This document shows, one piece after another, positions 1 to 8,940 of a stretch of DNA of 64,000 nucleotides. Positions within the stretch are counted from its first letter, which is position 1; each line of letters starts with the position of its first letter. The stretch spans positions 4,092,001 through 4,156,000 of the forward strand of contig CP046174.1 in NCBI GenBank assembly GCA_017161075.1, in the 5' to 3' direction. Source of the stretch: Erysipelotrichaceae bacterium 66202529 (lineage in GTDB: Bacteria > Bacillota_I > Bacilli_A > Erysipelotrichales > Erysipelotrichaceae). The notes under the pieces were generated by a model that ran no database searches, was not told the origin of the DNA, and saw only the letters and a list, made by a program, of their open reading frames with translations. Position numbers and translations under genes: made by a program.

Positions 1-1071
1 AAAACAACGAATAAGCTGATCGCTATGGCAAACGAAATCGGAGAGCACGTCAATGAGCGGGAGCTGGATTCCTTGCTGTCAACCGGAGAGCAGAGGACGA
101 TTACCCTGCTTGCTATGGCAATCGACGCGTTAGGTGTTCCGGCAATTTCCTTGACCGGATATCAGTGCGGCTTCATAACCAGCCACCATCATTCCCATGC
201 CCGCATAATGGATATAGATATCACCCGGCTCAGGCAGCACCTCGATGACAACAGGGTTGTTGTGGTTGCGGGCTTTCAGGGAGCGAATGAGTATGGGGAT
301 ATCACAACACTTGGACGTGGGGGAAGTGATACAACGGCGGTTGCACTTGCGGCAAAGCTGGGCTGGGAATGTCATATCTTCACAGATGTTAACGGTGTGT
401 ATACCATTGACCCCAGAATGTATCCGCATGCGAAACGTTTGCAGGAAATCACATATAATGAAATGATGCAGATGGCCTGTCTTGGTGCAGGCGTACTGGA
501 AACAAGAAGTGTAGAGCTGGCCAGTAAATACAATGTGAAATTATTTCTGGGAAGAGCATTAGAGGAGAATTTAAACAAAGGAACGTATATTATGGAAAAA
601 ACGAAGCATCTCGAAGATATGCCAATCACCGGTATCAGCATCAAAGAAGATTATGCAATTATGAGGGTAAATGATCTGCCCAACGATGGAAAGTTTCTGA
701 ATTCGCTGTTTGCGATGATATCCGAGCTGGATATCAATCTGGATACGATATCCCAGCAGCTGACACACGATGGCAAGGTCAATTTCGCCTTCTATTGCAA
801 TAAACAGCAATCGGATGTAATTTTGAAAAACATTGACCGTCTGCATTCCCGCTATCCCATCTCCCGTCTGCTCGGCTTTGTCAAGCTGTCCATTGTCGGA
901 GTAGGTATCTCCACACACAGCGGTATTGCCGCAAAGGTATTGACGACATTAAGCGATCACAATATCCGTTATTATCAGATTACCTCCAGTGAAATATCCA
1001 TATCTCTCACGATTGAAGAGAAGGATAAGCTGAAGGCTGTCGAGGTATTGGGAAAGGCATTTGACCTATGA
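1..1071 (+). CDS. lysC: Aspartate kinase, 5' end cut off by the window edge
   Basis: Phosphorylates aspartate, the first step of the lysine/DAP pathway, in the cytosol. The reading frame is open to base 1, so the ATG at 25 is internal and about 50 N-terminal residues, including the usual KFGGTS motif, lie outside the window. Visible family motifs are LLSTGEQ, TTLGRGGSDTTAVALA and FTDVNGVYTIDPR of the kinase domain. Two ACT-type regulatory segments follow in the last 150 residues (NDLPNDGKFLNSLFAMIS and VGVGISTHSGIAAKVLTTL). There is no homoserine dehydrogenase domain, so it is monofunctional. The stop overlaps the dapF start by 4 bases (ATGA), which argues for translational coupling in a dap operon and for a lysine-sensitive isozyme; the inhibitor is inferred. 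Confidence 0.95.
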   Translation, partial: KTTNKLIAMANEIGEHVNERELDSLLSTGEQRTITLLAMAIDALGVPAISLTGYQCGFITSHHHSHARIMDIDITRLRQHLDDNRVVVVAGFQGANEYGDITTLGRGGSDTTAVALAAKLGWECHIFTDVNGVYTIDPRMYPHAKRLQEITYNEMMQMACLGAGVLETRSVELASKYNVKLFLGRALEENLNKGTYIMEKTKHLEDMPITGISIKEDYAIMRVNDLPNDGKFLNSLFAMISELDINLDTISQQLTHDGKVNFAFYCNKQQSDVILKNIDRLHSRYPISRLLGFVKLSIVGVGISTHSGIAAKVLTTLSDHNIRYYQITSSEISISLTIEEKDKLKAVEVLGKAFDL

Positions 1072-1889
1072 TTCCGGTAACGAAATATCACGGCTGTGGA
1101 AATGATTTCATCATAACCGACTGGGAGAGGGTTATGAACTGCGATATCGAAGACTTTGTCGTTAAGGTCTGTGACCGGCATACCGGTATTGGCGCAGATG
1201 GCTGCATTCTCGTAAAGCAGCATCCATTGGAAATGGTATTCTATAACGGAGATGGCTCCCGCGCACCGATGTGCGGAAACGGTATCCGCTGCTTTGCGAA
1301 ATACTGCTATGATGAAAGAATAGAAACAGCCGAGGAATATGATGTAGAAACCTTGGCTGGCAGAAAGCATGTGACGAGGGTATCCCTTGATCCGTTTCAG
1401 GTACGTATTGATATGGGTACCTGGGATGATGATCCCAAAAGCATACAGGTGGAGGGTCAAAGTGAGCCGATTATGGACTATAAGCTAACGGTAGGAGATA
1501 CCAGTGTCTCTGTATACAGCTTCTTTATGTCCACGGTACACACCGTCGTTTTTGTCTCTGATGCCTTTGCCTTTGATTACAGCGATATCGGTAAGAAAAT
1601 CTGCCATCACCCATTATATAAGGAACAGACAAATGTCAATTTTGTGGAAATTGCAGATGTGAATACATTAAGAATGGTAACGTATGAACGCGGTGTCGGT
1701 ATGACGCTTGCCTGCGGTACCGGCGCCTGTGCAGCAGCCAGAATTGCATATGAGAAAAAGGGCTGTGCATCGAAGCTGCGTGTTCTGTTAAAGCGTGGAG
1801 AGCTGCATATCAAGATCGATGATCAGCAGCATGTCCACATGTTTGGTCCTGCGGAAAGGATCCTGAAAGGAGAATTTGCATATGTTTGA
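1068..1889 (+). CDS. dapF: Diaminopimelate epimerase
   Basis: Interconverts LL- and meso-diaminopimelate for lysine and peptidoglycan, without a cofactor. At 273 aa it is full length. The two catalytic cysteines are visible: C69 in MCGNGIRC and C216 in LACGTGACA. The opening KYHGCGNDFI replaces the usual KMHGLGNDF, and the usual GNPH motif in the middle reads STVHTVVF, so the protein is a divergent member with intact acid/base residues. The start overlaps the aspartokinase stop by 4 bases and the end overlaps dapA by 8, giving a tightly coupled operon. An epimerase in second position upstream of dapA is compatible with an acetyl-branch DAP pathway. Confidence 0.95.
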   Translation: MIPVTKYHGCGNDFIITDWERVMNCDIEDFVVKVCDRHTGIGADGCILVKQHPLEMVFYNGDGSRAPMCGNGIRCFAKYCYDERIETAEEYDVETLAGRKHVTRVSLDPFQVRIDMGTWDDDPKSIQVEGQSEPIMDYKLTVGDTSVSVYSFFMSTVHTVVFVSDAFAFDYSDIGKKICHHPLYKEQTNVNFVEIADVNTLRMVTYERGVGMTLACGTGACAAARIAYEKKGCASKLRVLLKRGELHIKIDDQQHVHMFGPAERILKGEFAYV

Positions 1890-2763
1890 TGTAAAAGGAA
1901 GTATTGTCGCGTTGGTAACTCCGTTCCATGAGGATGGAAGCGTTAATTTTGAGAAGCTGAAGGAAATTCTGGAATGGCATGTGGAAAGCGGAACCGATGG
2001 TATTCTTGTTCTGGGTACTACCGGTGAATCCAGCACCATGACACATGAGGAGGATGACGCCGTGGTGGAATGCACCCTGCAGACGATTAAGGGAAGGATT
2101 CCTGTTATCGTAGGAAGCGGGTCCAACTGCACACAGACTGCTGTTGAAAAGAGTAAAAAATATGCCGATATGGGGGCAGATGCACTGCTTGTGATTTCCC
2201 CCTATTACAACAAGGCCAATGCGCAGGGAATGATTGCCCACTTTACTGCGGTTGCGGACGCTGTGGACAAACCGGTTATTCTATATAATGTTCCAGGCAG
2301 AACCGGCTGCAGCATCAATGAGGAGGCTGTCAAAGTACTCAGCAAGCATCCAAATATCTGCGGTATCAAGGAAGCGAGCGGAAACATTGCATATGCCGCA
2401 AGCATAGCACGTTACCTCAGCGATGATTTCGTTATGTTCAGCGGAAATGATGATATGGTCATTCCTCTGCTGGCTCTGGGAGGAAGCGGTGTTATTTCCG
2501 TATGGGCGAACATCATGCCGAAGGAAGTACATGAAATGGTGCACAATTACCGAAACGGCAACACCGATGCGGCGCTTGCGACACAGCTCAACTGTCTCGA
2601 TCTGATTCATGCGCTGTTTATCGAGGTCAATCCGATTCCTGTAAAAGAGGCTTTAAATATGATGGGCAAGGGCGTCGGCGGCTATCGTCTGCCTTTATGT
2701 GAAATGAGTGAGGATCACCGTCAGGCACTGCTCACACAAATGAAAGAGGCCGGCCTATGTTAA
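1882..2763 (+). CDS. dapA: 4-hydroxy-tetrahydrodipicolinate synthase
   Basis: Condenses pyruvate with aspartate semialdehyde, the committed step to DAP. From the ATG at 1882 the protein has 293 aa, normal for the family. I chose this ATG because AAGGAGA lies 8 bases upstream; an in-frame TTG at 1876 is closer to the site and less likely. The Schiff-base lysine is K163 in GIKEASGN. The tyrosine of LYNVPGRTG (Y135) and the GTTGESSTM loop are present, as is the YYNKANAQG segment. It overlaps dapF by 8 bases and dapB by 7, so the four genes are probably co-translated. Confidence 0.97.
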   Translation: MFDVKGSIVALVTPFHEDGSVNFEKLKEILEWHVESGTDGILVLGTTGESSTMTHEEDDAVVECTLQTIKGRIPVIVGSGSNCTQTAVEKSKKYADMGADALLVISPYYNKANAQGMIAHFTAVADAVDKPVILYNVPGRTGCSINEEAVKVLSKHPNICGIKEASGNIAYAASIARYLSDDFVMFSGNDDMVIPLLALGGSGVISVWANIMPKEVHEMVHNYRNGNTDAALATQLNCLDLIHALFIEVNPIPVKEALNMMGKGVGGYRLPLCEMSEDHRQALLTQMKEAGLC

Positions 2764-3476
2764 ATGTACTTGTTGTCGGCTATGGAAACATGGGGAAAAT
2801 GATTGTGGATACCATCGGACAAAGTGATGATATGAGGGTTGTGATGATTGCGGATGGAACCAATCATCCCGATCTGTCCACGCTTCAGGAGCAGGTGGAT
2901 ATCATCATTGACTTTTCCCATCCGGATAATCTGACGTGGATCAAGCCGTTTGTATTGAACCATCCATGTGCATATATCTGTGGTACGACCGGACATAATG
3001 ATCTGCAAAGACGGCAGGTAGAAGAGCTGAGCAGTGTTGCCCCGGTTGTATTTCAGGCAAACTTTTCTCTTGGAATCGCCGTATTCCAGGAGGTTCTGCA
3101 AATGATTACCCCAATGCTGGAGGAAAGCTTTGATATCGAGGTTGTGGAAAAGCACCATAACCAGAAGCAGGACGCGCCAAGTGGTACCGCAAAAATGCTG
3201 GTAGCTGCCATGAACAGGGAGCATACATACCGGGAGGTACACGGACGAAACGGGTTTGTGGGAAAACGTCAAAAGGAAATCGGTATCCATGCCGTCCGTG
3301 GAGGAACGGTTGCGGGAGAGCACGATGTTTACTTTTTCGGGGATGATGAAATCTTTGAAATCAAGCATACTGCCAACAGCCGTAAAATCTTTGTTAACGG
3401 AGCATTGCGGGCTGCCCGCTTTGCGGCTGCACAGAAGCCGGGTATGTATACCATGAAAGATATTCTGTTCGCATAA
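2757..3476 (+). CDS. dapB: 4-hydroxy-tetrahydrodipicolinate reductase
   Basis: NAD(P)H-dependent reduction of the DapA product to tetrahydrodipicolinate. The N-terminal VGYGNMGKM is the dinucleotide-binding loop. ICGTTGH precedes the catalytic/substrate segment [15 protein letters not shown], which holds the conserved histidine pair and lysine. At 239 aa it is shorter than the roughly 270 aa enterobacterial enzyme, as in several Firmicutes. The start overlaps the dapA stop by 7 bases, and dapH follows 10 bases after the stop with AAGGAGGAAG as ribosome site. Confidence 0.95.
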   Translation: MLNVLVVGYGNMGKMIVDTIGQSDDMRVVMIADGTNHPDLSTLQEQVDIIIDFSHPDNLTWIKPFVLNHPCAYICGTTGHNDLQRRQVEELSSVAPVVFQANFSLGIAVFQEVLQMITPMLEESFDIEVVEKHHNQKQDAPSGTAKMLVAAMNREHTYREVHGRNGFVGKRQKEIGIHAVRGGTVAGEHDVYFFGDDEIFEIKHTANSRKIFVNGALRAARFAAAQKPGMYTMKDILFA

Positions 3477-3486
3477 GGAGGAAGAC

Positions 3487-4179
3487 ATGAACGCTAATGA
3501 AATCATCGCATTTATACAAAATGCCGAAAAAAAGACACCGGTAAAGGTGTATATCAAGGAAAAACGGCCTGTTGACTTTCCGGACTGTCAGGTTTTCGGT
3601 GCAGCAGGAAAGGTCGTATTTGGCGATTGGAAGGTAATTGCGCCCATTCTGGAAGCAAATCAGGATGCCATAGAGGACATTGTGATCGAAAACGATTGCC
3701 GCAATTCCGCTGTTCCACTGCTGGACAAAAAATACATCAATGCGCGCATTGAGCCAGGGGCTGTGATACGCGATCAGGTGGAAATCAAAGATAATGCCGT
3801 CATCATGATGGGAGCCATCATCAATATCGGTGCAATCATCGGAGAAGGAACCATGATCGACATGGGCGCCGTGCTGGGCGGCAGAGCAACGGTTGGCAAT
3901 CATTGTCATATCGGTGCAGGCGCAGTCCTTGCGGGCGTTATAGAGCCGGCGAGTGCAACACCTGTCATTGTTGAGGATGATGTATTGATCGGTGCAAATG
4001 CCGTCGTGATTGAGGGTGTGCATATCGGAAAAAATGCTGTAGTTGCGGCAGGTGCTGTGGTTATTGAGGATGTTCCTGCCAATGCTGTTGTCGCAGGCTG
4101 TCCGGCACGCGTTATCAAGCAAAAGGATGCAAAGGCGGCAGAGAAAACCGAGCTGGTGGATGCTCTGCGAAGTCTGTAA
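3487..4179 (+). CDS. dapH: Tetrahydrodipicolinate N-acetyltransferase
   Basis: Acetylates tetrahydrodipicolinate with acetyl-CoA, placing this organism on the acetylase branch of DAP synthesis. The 230-aa protein opens with the DapH-specific segment [20 protein letters not shown], like Bacillus DapH. From about residue 90 to 200 it runs through left-handed beta-helix hexapeptide repeats (for example [19 protein letters not shown]). It is the last gene of the operon and is followed by a hairpin terminator. The next two enzymes of the branch, acetyl-DAP aminotransferase and deacetylase, are not adjacent; the aminotransferase at 14480 is a candidate for the first. Confidence 0.93.
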   Translation: MNANEIIAFIQNAEKKTPVKVYIKEKRPVDFPDCQVFGAAGKVVFGDWKVIAPILEANQDAIEDIVIENDCRNSAVPLLDKKYINARIEPGAVIRDQVEIKDNAVIMMGAIINIGAIIGEGTMIDMGAVLGGRATVGNHCHIGAGAVLAGVIEPASATPVIVEDDVLIGANAVVIEGVHIGKNAVVAAGAVVIEDVPANAVVAGCPARVIKQKDAKAAEKTELVDALRSL

Positions 4180-4192
4180 TACACGTATAAAG

Positions 4193-4220
4193 AAAACGGA
4201 CATATTCTGTTCGTTTTTTT
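4193..4220 (+). terminator. Rho-independent terminator of the dap operon
   Basis: AACGGACA and TGTTCGTT form an 8-bp stem with one G-T wobble and a 6-base loop, followed by seven T. It lies 14 bases after the dapH stop. Confidence 0.8.
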
Positions 4221-4245
4221 ATGATGCGCCCGACTTTTTAGCTTA

Positions 4246-4290
4246 ACCCTATGATAATATACCCTATGATAATATACCCTATGATAATTT
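4246..4290. repeat. Three tandem 15-bp repeats
   Basis: ACCCTATGATAATAT occurs three times head to tail at 4246, 4261 and 4276; the third copy differs only near its end. It sits in the intergenic space after the dap terminator. Each unit carries a TATGATAAT core. The function is unknown. Confidence 0.9.
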
Positions 4291-4415
4291 AGAGGGGACA
4301 CTAATTCGTACGGTAATTTAGAAATTCCTTTTTTAAGAAATTACGGAACACAAAAGCTATTTACTAATAAAATCCCGATATGAAGCTGAAACGATTTGTA
4401 ATCACCCGTTATGAT

Positions 4416-4445
4416 TTGGATACCGGAGCTCATATGTGCTATAAT
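4416..4445 (+). promoter_or_regulatory. Sigma-A-type promoter
   Basis: TTGGAT, an 18-base spacer and a perfect TATAAT lie 25 bases upstream of the ATG at 4471. Confidence 0.65.
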
Positions 4446-4470
4446 ATCCAGGTATTATAGGAGGTAGTTT

Positions 4471-4839
4471 ATGAAACGTTCCCTATCGTGGCTGGAGCTG
4501 CTATGGTATTTGCCGCTTTATATTATCAGTGTATACTTTAATTTAAACTCTGTTATCATTCTTGCTATCGTGCTGATTGGTTATACGATATCGCATTATC
4601 ATAAATATTCCATCAGTGAGGCATATCGTGAAAATTACAGGAAATCCTTTCTATTTGTCCATACGAAGGATACACCGGAAACATTGCAGATCAGCAGCAT
4701 CTGGGGCATTTTGTTTTCTGCGGTTTGTTGTATCTATTTCTTTATGCACGATACAACCGCCGGTATATACAGTCTGCTTCCTACCGCTATTCCCCTGCTT
4801 TTGTTCATCTACATCCGCATAAAAAGAAAAGCACACTGA
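4471..4839 (+). CDS. Small integral membrane protein, unknown
   Basis: I do not recognise a family for this 122-aa protein. It has about four hydrophobic segments: WLELLWYLPLYIISVYF, VIILAIVLIGYTI, SIWGILFSAVCCIYFF and IYSLLPTAIPLLLFIYI. A basic, polar stretch (HYHKYSISEAYRENYRKS) lies between segments 2 and 3, and the tail is RIKRKAH. Start support is good: TAGGAGG lies 7 bases before the ATG and a promoter just upstream. It converges on the lipoprotein gene ending at 4840 with no gap, so neither gene has room for a separate terminator. Confidence 0.75.
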   Translation: MKRSLSWLELLWYLPLYIISVYFNLNSVIILAIVLIGYTISHYHKYSISEAYRENYRKSFLFVHTKDTPETLQISSIWGILFSAVCCIYFFMHDTTAGIYSLLPTAIPLLLFIYIRIKRKAH

Positions 4840-6027
4840 TTACTGTGTCAGTATCCAGTGTGTTATGTCCTGATTCATGACTCTTTGTACCTGAGAGTCT
4901 TTTTCTTTTGTATAGAGACTGTTCTGTAACAGAGAGAGCAGATTGCTTTTTTCATACAGCTCCATCAATGTAATGGATGGCTTTTCCTTTATATAGGAGG
5001 AGCTTCGCAGCTGGGATGCATTCATTGCACATAGGATTTGTTTTACATACGTGTCATAAATCCCTATACGCTCCACATCCTCACATTGTACAAGCGGAAA
5101 CATACGCTGCTTTAACAATGCCTCTATCCCCTCCTGTGAGCGTACAAGCTGCAGAAATGCGAATACAGCATTGGGATAGCGGGTCGCTTTGTTCACCATA
5201 AACCCATATACATCCAGAACAGGACGCAGGGTGGTATCCTCATAAGCGGGCATTGGAGAGAAGCGCAGATGCATGGAGGCATAGGCATTGGATTGTGAAA
5301 AGGATGTATCATTCATAAGCAATCCGCTCACATAGCGTCCATCCTCATAAAACGCCGCATCATCCAGGGTATCATCATGCAGACGCAGGACTTCATGAAA
5401 GCTACGGTAACGGTGCAGCCGCTCACGAAATTCCTGATTCTTTATAACTTCATTTTTCGGTATTGCCGCATCCTCTTCATCCTCCTTGTCAAAAAAGAAA
5501 GGAAGAGTATAATCACGACCGCGGTTCTGGTAATACGCATCCTTTACCCCTTTCAAATTTTTGAAATCCTCAAAATCCTGCTCAGTTAATCCACGGTGGG
5601 CGGCAGTATATGTATTTTGCACATAGATCAGACCTTTTCCACTCACTGGAAAAAAGCGGTTCTGCAAGGCTGTTCGTTCAAATTCAGAGGGCCATGCATA
5701 CTCCAGATGTCGCAAAATTCCGGTCAGAGGATAGGTCTGAACCGTCTCATATAGCGCATCCCAGTCACTTCGCCATACAATGTCCTGCTGGTTTAGGGAC
5801 TTTTTTGTAGTGCTGATATGCAAGGCATGCTTATGCGCAGGATAGTGTTCATCCCACAGCCGCTCCAGCTCCCTTCCATAGGATTTATTTGGTACATATA
5901 TTTGCAGCTGGGCATCCTGCTCGATCTCATAACGGTTTCCATCCATATGGATATCTGAGGGCTGAGAAACAGCACCGCTGCACCCCTGCATCAGAAGCAC
6001 CAATACACACAACAGCAGCTTTTTCAT
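4840..6027 (-). CDS. Lipoprotein resembling an extracellular solute-binding protein
   Basis: An exported lipoprotein of 395 aa, probably surface-anchored. The signal peptide is KKLLLCVLVLLMQGC with lipobox LMQG and lipidated C16. I start at 6027 because AGGAGG is 6 bases before this ATG; an ATG 6 bases earlier abuts the Shine-Dalgarno site. The body has the looks of a family 1-type binding protein: IYVPNKSYGRELERLWDEHYP near the N-terminus and a C-terminal TRYPNAVFAFLQLVRSQEG segment. No permease or ATPase gene is adjacent, so an ABC import role is unproven. It diverges from the GH13-like gene at 6159 across 131 bases and could share its operator. Confidence 0.65.
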   Translation of the reverse strand: MKKLLLCVLVLLMQGCSGAVSQPSDIHMDGNRYEIEQDAQLQIYVPNKSYGRELERLWDEHYPAHKHALHISTTKKSLNQQDIVWRSDWDALYETVQTYPLTGILRHLEYAWPSEFERTALQNRFFPVSGKGLIYVQNTYTAAHRGLTEQDFEDFKNLKGVKDAYYQNRGRDYTLPFFFDKEDEEDAAIPKNEVIKNQEFRERLHRYRSFHEVLRLHDDTLDDAAFYEDGRYVSGLLMNDTSFSQSNAYASMHLRFSPMPAYEDTTLRPVLDVYGFMVNKATRYPNAVFAFLQLVRSQEGIEALLKQRMFPLVQCEDVERIGIYDTYVKQILCAMNASQLRSSSYIKEKPSITLMELYEKSNLLSLLQNSLYTKEKDSQVQRVMNQDITHWILTQ

Positions 6028-6107
6028 ACACATCCTCCTCGTGAAGTCAGTATAAAAATACCCTGCTGAAAAAAGTGTCGAAATCGCTTTCTTTTCTCAA
6101 TTAACGA

Positions 6108-6142
6108 TTGACATTTTTCGCCACGTATAGAATACTATACGT
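6108..6142 (+). promoter_or_regulatory. Promoter overlapped by a 20-bp palindromic operator
   Basis: The -35 TTGACA lies at 6108-6113, with AATACT at a 17-base spacing or TACTAT at 19 as -10. Overlapping the -10, ACGTATAG and CTATACGT form a perfect 8-bp inverted repeat around AATA (6123-6142). A repressor bound here would block the promoter of the GH13-like gene. The regulator is not identifiable in the window. Confidence 0.7.
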
Positions 6143-6158
6143 ATAAGGGGGTTTTCAC

Positions 6159-8174
6159 ATGAACTACTTAAAACGCTTATATGAAGAGCTGGAACGCCAA
6201 TGCGGGCTCCATGCGGATGAAATCTACAACTATGCTGTTCCGCAATCCTGGAATCTGTACGGCTACCGTCCGGCAAAAAGCATACGCAGCAAAGAGCTGC
6301 TTGTCCATCCGTATGAATTTTATTTGTTTACGCTTCGTCATATTTTAAAGGATGCGGATGGAAACTGGAAACAGCCGCAGAAAACGGCAGGGAAAACCTC
6401 TGATCGCTCATGGTTAAAGAACGCAAGCATATATTCCCTCATGGTTCGTACAGCTACTGCATGGGATCATGACCGGGACGACCGTCTTGTAAGTGACAAT
6501 CTGTATCACCTCAATGATAACGGTACCTTTTTAAAGAGTATCCTACTGCTGCCGCTGTTAAAGCGCATGGGAATCAACACGATTCTTCTGCATCAGATTT
6601 TTCCCTTATGCAAGACACAGAATGCACATGATTATCCGGTGAAGGAGGCCGTTACCGATTTCCGTAAGCTAGATGATACACTAAAGGATAATCTGATTTC
6701 TGAGCTGTGTGCAGAGGAACAGTGTGCAGCCTTTATCGAAGCCTGCCACCTGTTGGGATTCCGTGTACTTCTTGAATACTGTCCGGGTAAGCTTGCCAGA
6801 GAAAACAGCTATTACCAAGAACATCCGGAATGGTTCTTCTGGTATGATGCAGACAGGCAAAATGCCTACCATGCGCCGCTGTGCAATGCATTGCCGCAGA
6901 ACACGATTCCCTTTTCCTATGCATTAAAGGATTTCTACCGCAGTGAGGATGTCCAAAAGCATATCGCTTTATTCCAGGAAGCTCCTGCTGCACTGGCATC
7001 CTATGAGAGCCTGAAGGATATTGAATATGCACTACATACAACGATTGCACCTGCGATGGTGGATCAGATCAACGCCGGTATTCCTGTGGAACAGGATACC
7101 ACCATATGGCGGTTCTATGAGGATTTCCACGCCCAGACACCAAAGGAAATACGAAAGAGTGCAAAGCCGTATCTGATGCAGGATGTTATACGCTACGACC
7201 TGCATCCGGCCAGAAAGCCAATGAGCACTCTATGGGATATGCTGTGTGAAAATATCACCTGGTATCAGCAGACGCTCGGCATTGACGGTATATATCTGGA
7301 AAAACCGTATCTGTTGCCGGAAAAGCTGCAAAAAGCCCTGGCAAAAACAGCAAGAAAGCAGAATCGCGCCTTAGCCATGATTGCGGAGGATACCGCTGCG
7401 GAAAACAGTCCGTTATGGCTGCATAAGGGCTATGATGCCATATCCGGCAGCGGTGCCTATGAGGAAAGTGATTTATGGAATTTTAAATTTCACAGCTTCA
7501 GCTATCGTCTCAAGGGTAATGTATGTCCGATGTTTGCAGCTTGTGAAGCCCACGATTCCCGCCGTATCACCAGTGTGGAGGGTAATACAGGAACAATCAT
7601 GCTCACCGTCATGAATCAGTTTTTACCAAACGGAATCCCGTTTATGATGAATGGTGTGGAATGCTTTGAGGTACAGCCAATGCAGCTCAGTGAATACGGT
7701 GATCCTAAATATCTGAATATATTGCCAAAGGAGGATGCACGTCATCATAAGCAGGCTTATCTTGATGAATACTGGTTCAATTACCGAAGCAGTGATTTGC
7801 CGGTTCTCCCTTCCCTGCTGGAAAAAACAAGTGCGATCCGGCAGAATTATCTGGAGGCTATTACAAATCCGGATGCATGTATTCCTGTCTGGTTTGATTC
7901 CCCCAGAGATTATGGAATCGGCTTTACCTACATATGTGAGGACAGAGCGCTGCTTGTTGTATGCAATACCAATGTACATGACAGCGTACAGCTGCATATT
8001 CATACAGAGAATATGATTTGTGAGCTTCCGTTCGCTCCACGTTCAATAAAACAGATTTTTTCCACAAAGGATCCGTATATGCATGATATTCAAATGGACA
8101 GCTTCCAGAACATTCCTCTTGCATTTGATCCGGGTGAAGTTAAATTTATACAATTAAAGCCGGAAAGCCTGTAA
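6159..8174 (+). CDS. GH13 alpha-amylase-fold protein with non-canonical active site
   Basis: A 671-aa cytosolic protein (no signal peptide) with the layout of GH13 enzymes. Residues 1-90 form an N-terminal extension, SIYSLMVRTATAW (91-102) begins the barrel, LLPLLKRMGINTILL (130-144) is barrel strand/helix 2, and a C-terminal beta domain follows. The catalytic regions deviate. Region I reads FRVLLEYCPGKLA, where D-x-x-x-N-H is usual. Region II reads GIDGIYLEKP (374-383), so the invariant Arg is Tyr and the nucleophile Asp is Glu381. Region III keeps IAED (E410) and region IV keeps AHDSRR (H465, D466). It could be a pseudoenzyme, a maltosyl/GlgE-like variant or a divergent hydrolase. A palindromic operator controls it. 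Confidence 0.8.
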   Translation: MNYLKRLYEELERQCGLHADEIYNYAVPQSWNLYGYRPAKSIRSKELLVHPYEFYLFTLRHILKDADGNWKQPQKTAGKTSDRSWLKNASIYSLMVRTATAWDHDRDDRLVSDNLYHLNDNGTFLKSILLLPLLKRMGINTILLHQIFPLCKTQNAHDYPVKEAVTDFRKLDDTLKDNLISELCAEEQCAAFIEACHLLGFRVLLEYCPGKLARENSYYQEHPEWFFWYDADRQNAYHAPLCNALPQNTIPFSYALKDFYRSEDVQKHIALFQEAPAALASYESLKDIEYALHTTIAPAMVDQINAGIPVEQDTTIWRFYEDFHAQTPKEIRKSAKPYLMQDVIRYDLHPARKPMSTLWDMLCENITWYQQTLGIDGIYLEKPYLLPEKLQKALAKTARKQNRALAMIAEDTAAENSPLWLHKGYDAISGSGAYEESDLWNFKFHSFSYRLKGNVCPMFAACEAHDSRRITSVEGNTGTIMLTVMNQFLPNGIPFMMNGVECFEVQPMQLSEYGDPKYLNILPKEDARHHKQAYLDEYWFNYRSSDLPVLPSLLEKTSAIRQNYLEAITNPDACIPVWFDSPRDYGIGFTYICEDRALLVVCNTNVHDSVQLHIHTENMICELPFAPRSIKQIFSTKDPYMHDIQMDSFQNIPLAFDPGEVKFIQLKPESL

Positions 8175-8204
8175 TATTATACATGGACTTCCGGGCTTTT
8201 CTTT
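8156..8204 (+). terminator. Terminator overlapping the end of the GH13-like gene
   Basis: AAAGCCGGAAAG, inside the last codons, pairs imperfectly with CTTCCGGGCTTTT at 8188-8200, followed by CTTT. Confidence 0.6.
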
Positions 8205-8242
8205 CCCTTGCATATCCGCTATAATAGGCATAGGTGATTAGC

Positions 8243-8851
8243 ATGTACAGAATAAAAGACGATACAATGGCAGAGCTGGAAATCAAAAAAAGCCGTTTTC
8301 TTTGTTATTTACATAAGAGCTTTTCAGAAGCAGATGCCAAGGATTTTATACAGAAAATAAAAAAGCTGCATCCCAATGCACGGCATCACTGCTATGCGTT
8401 TATCATTGGTGAGCATAACGAGCTGCAGCGAAGCAACGATGACGGAGAGCCGCAGGGTACTGCCGGTGTTCCTATGCTGGAATGTCTTGCCAACCGTAAG
8501 ATGCAGGATACGATAGCTGTAACCGTACGGTATTTTGGCGGCATTAAGCTGGGGGCAGGTGGTTTGATCCGCGCATATGCAAAAAGTGTCTCCCATGCGC
8601 TGGATCAGGCAGTGATTACACAAAAGCAAAAACGCCTAGTTTACCGTATGACCTTCAGCTATGAGCTGATTGGAAGGCTTGACCATTATTTCCGACAGAA
8701 CGATGTGGCGGTACTGGATAAGGACTATGGGGAACAGGTAACGTATTTATGGATGTGCAGAAAGCCGCTGGATGATGATATATCAGAGCTCACAAACGGC
8801 CGTTATCTTCCGGTCTATGTGGAGGAACGCGCTGTCGATGTTGAAGTGTAA
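8243..8851 (+). CDS. YigZ/IMPACT family protein
   Basis: Member of the UPF0029/IMPACT family, a two-domain cytosolic protein whose eukaryotic relatives control translation through GCN1; the bacterial role is unsettled. The family signature YFGGIKLGAGGLIRAY is present, preceded by RHHCYAFIIGEHNELQRSNDDGEP, which matches the conserved core. The C-terminal half is the smaller ferredoxin-like domain. I use the ATG at 8243 (203 aa), with TAGGTGAT 6-7 bases before it, rather than the GTG at 8234 that overlaps the ribosome site. It appears monocistronic. Confidence 0.88.
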   Translation: MYRIKDDTMAELEIKKSRFLCYLHKSFSEADAKDFIQKIKKLHPNARHHCYAFIIGEHNELQRSNDDGEPQGTAGVPMLECLANRKMQDTIAVTVRYFGGIKLGAGGLIRAYAKSVSHALDQAVITQKQKRLVYRMTFSYELIGRLDHYFRQNDVAVLDKDYGEQVTYLWMCRKPLDDDISELTNGRYLPVYVEERAVDVEV

Positions 8852-8940
8852 AAAAAGCGTGTGAGATATTGTGATATTGAGCGAAAGGATTGACGCTGAC
8901 GCTATACAGGTATAATCTTATAGCGAAAGAAGGAATATGC

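Noticed and set aside
8890..8940. Longer N-terminus for the CpcT/CpeT-like protein
   Set aside because: The 17 extra codons lack a ribosome site and cover the likely promoter, while the ATG at 8941 has a GAAGGA site.
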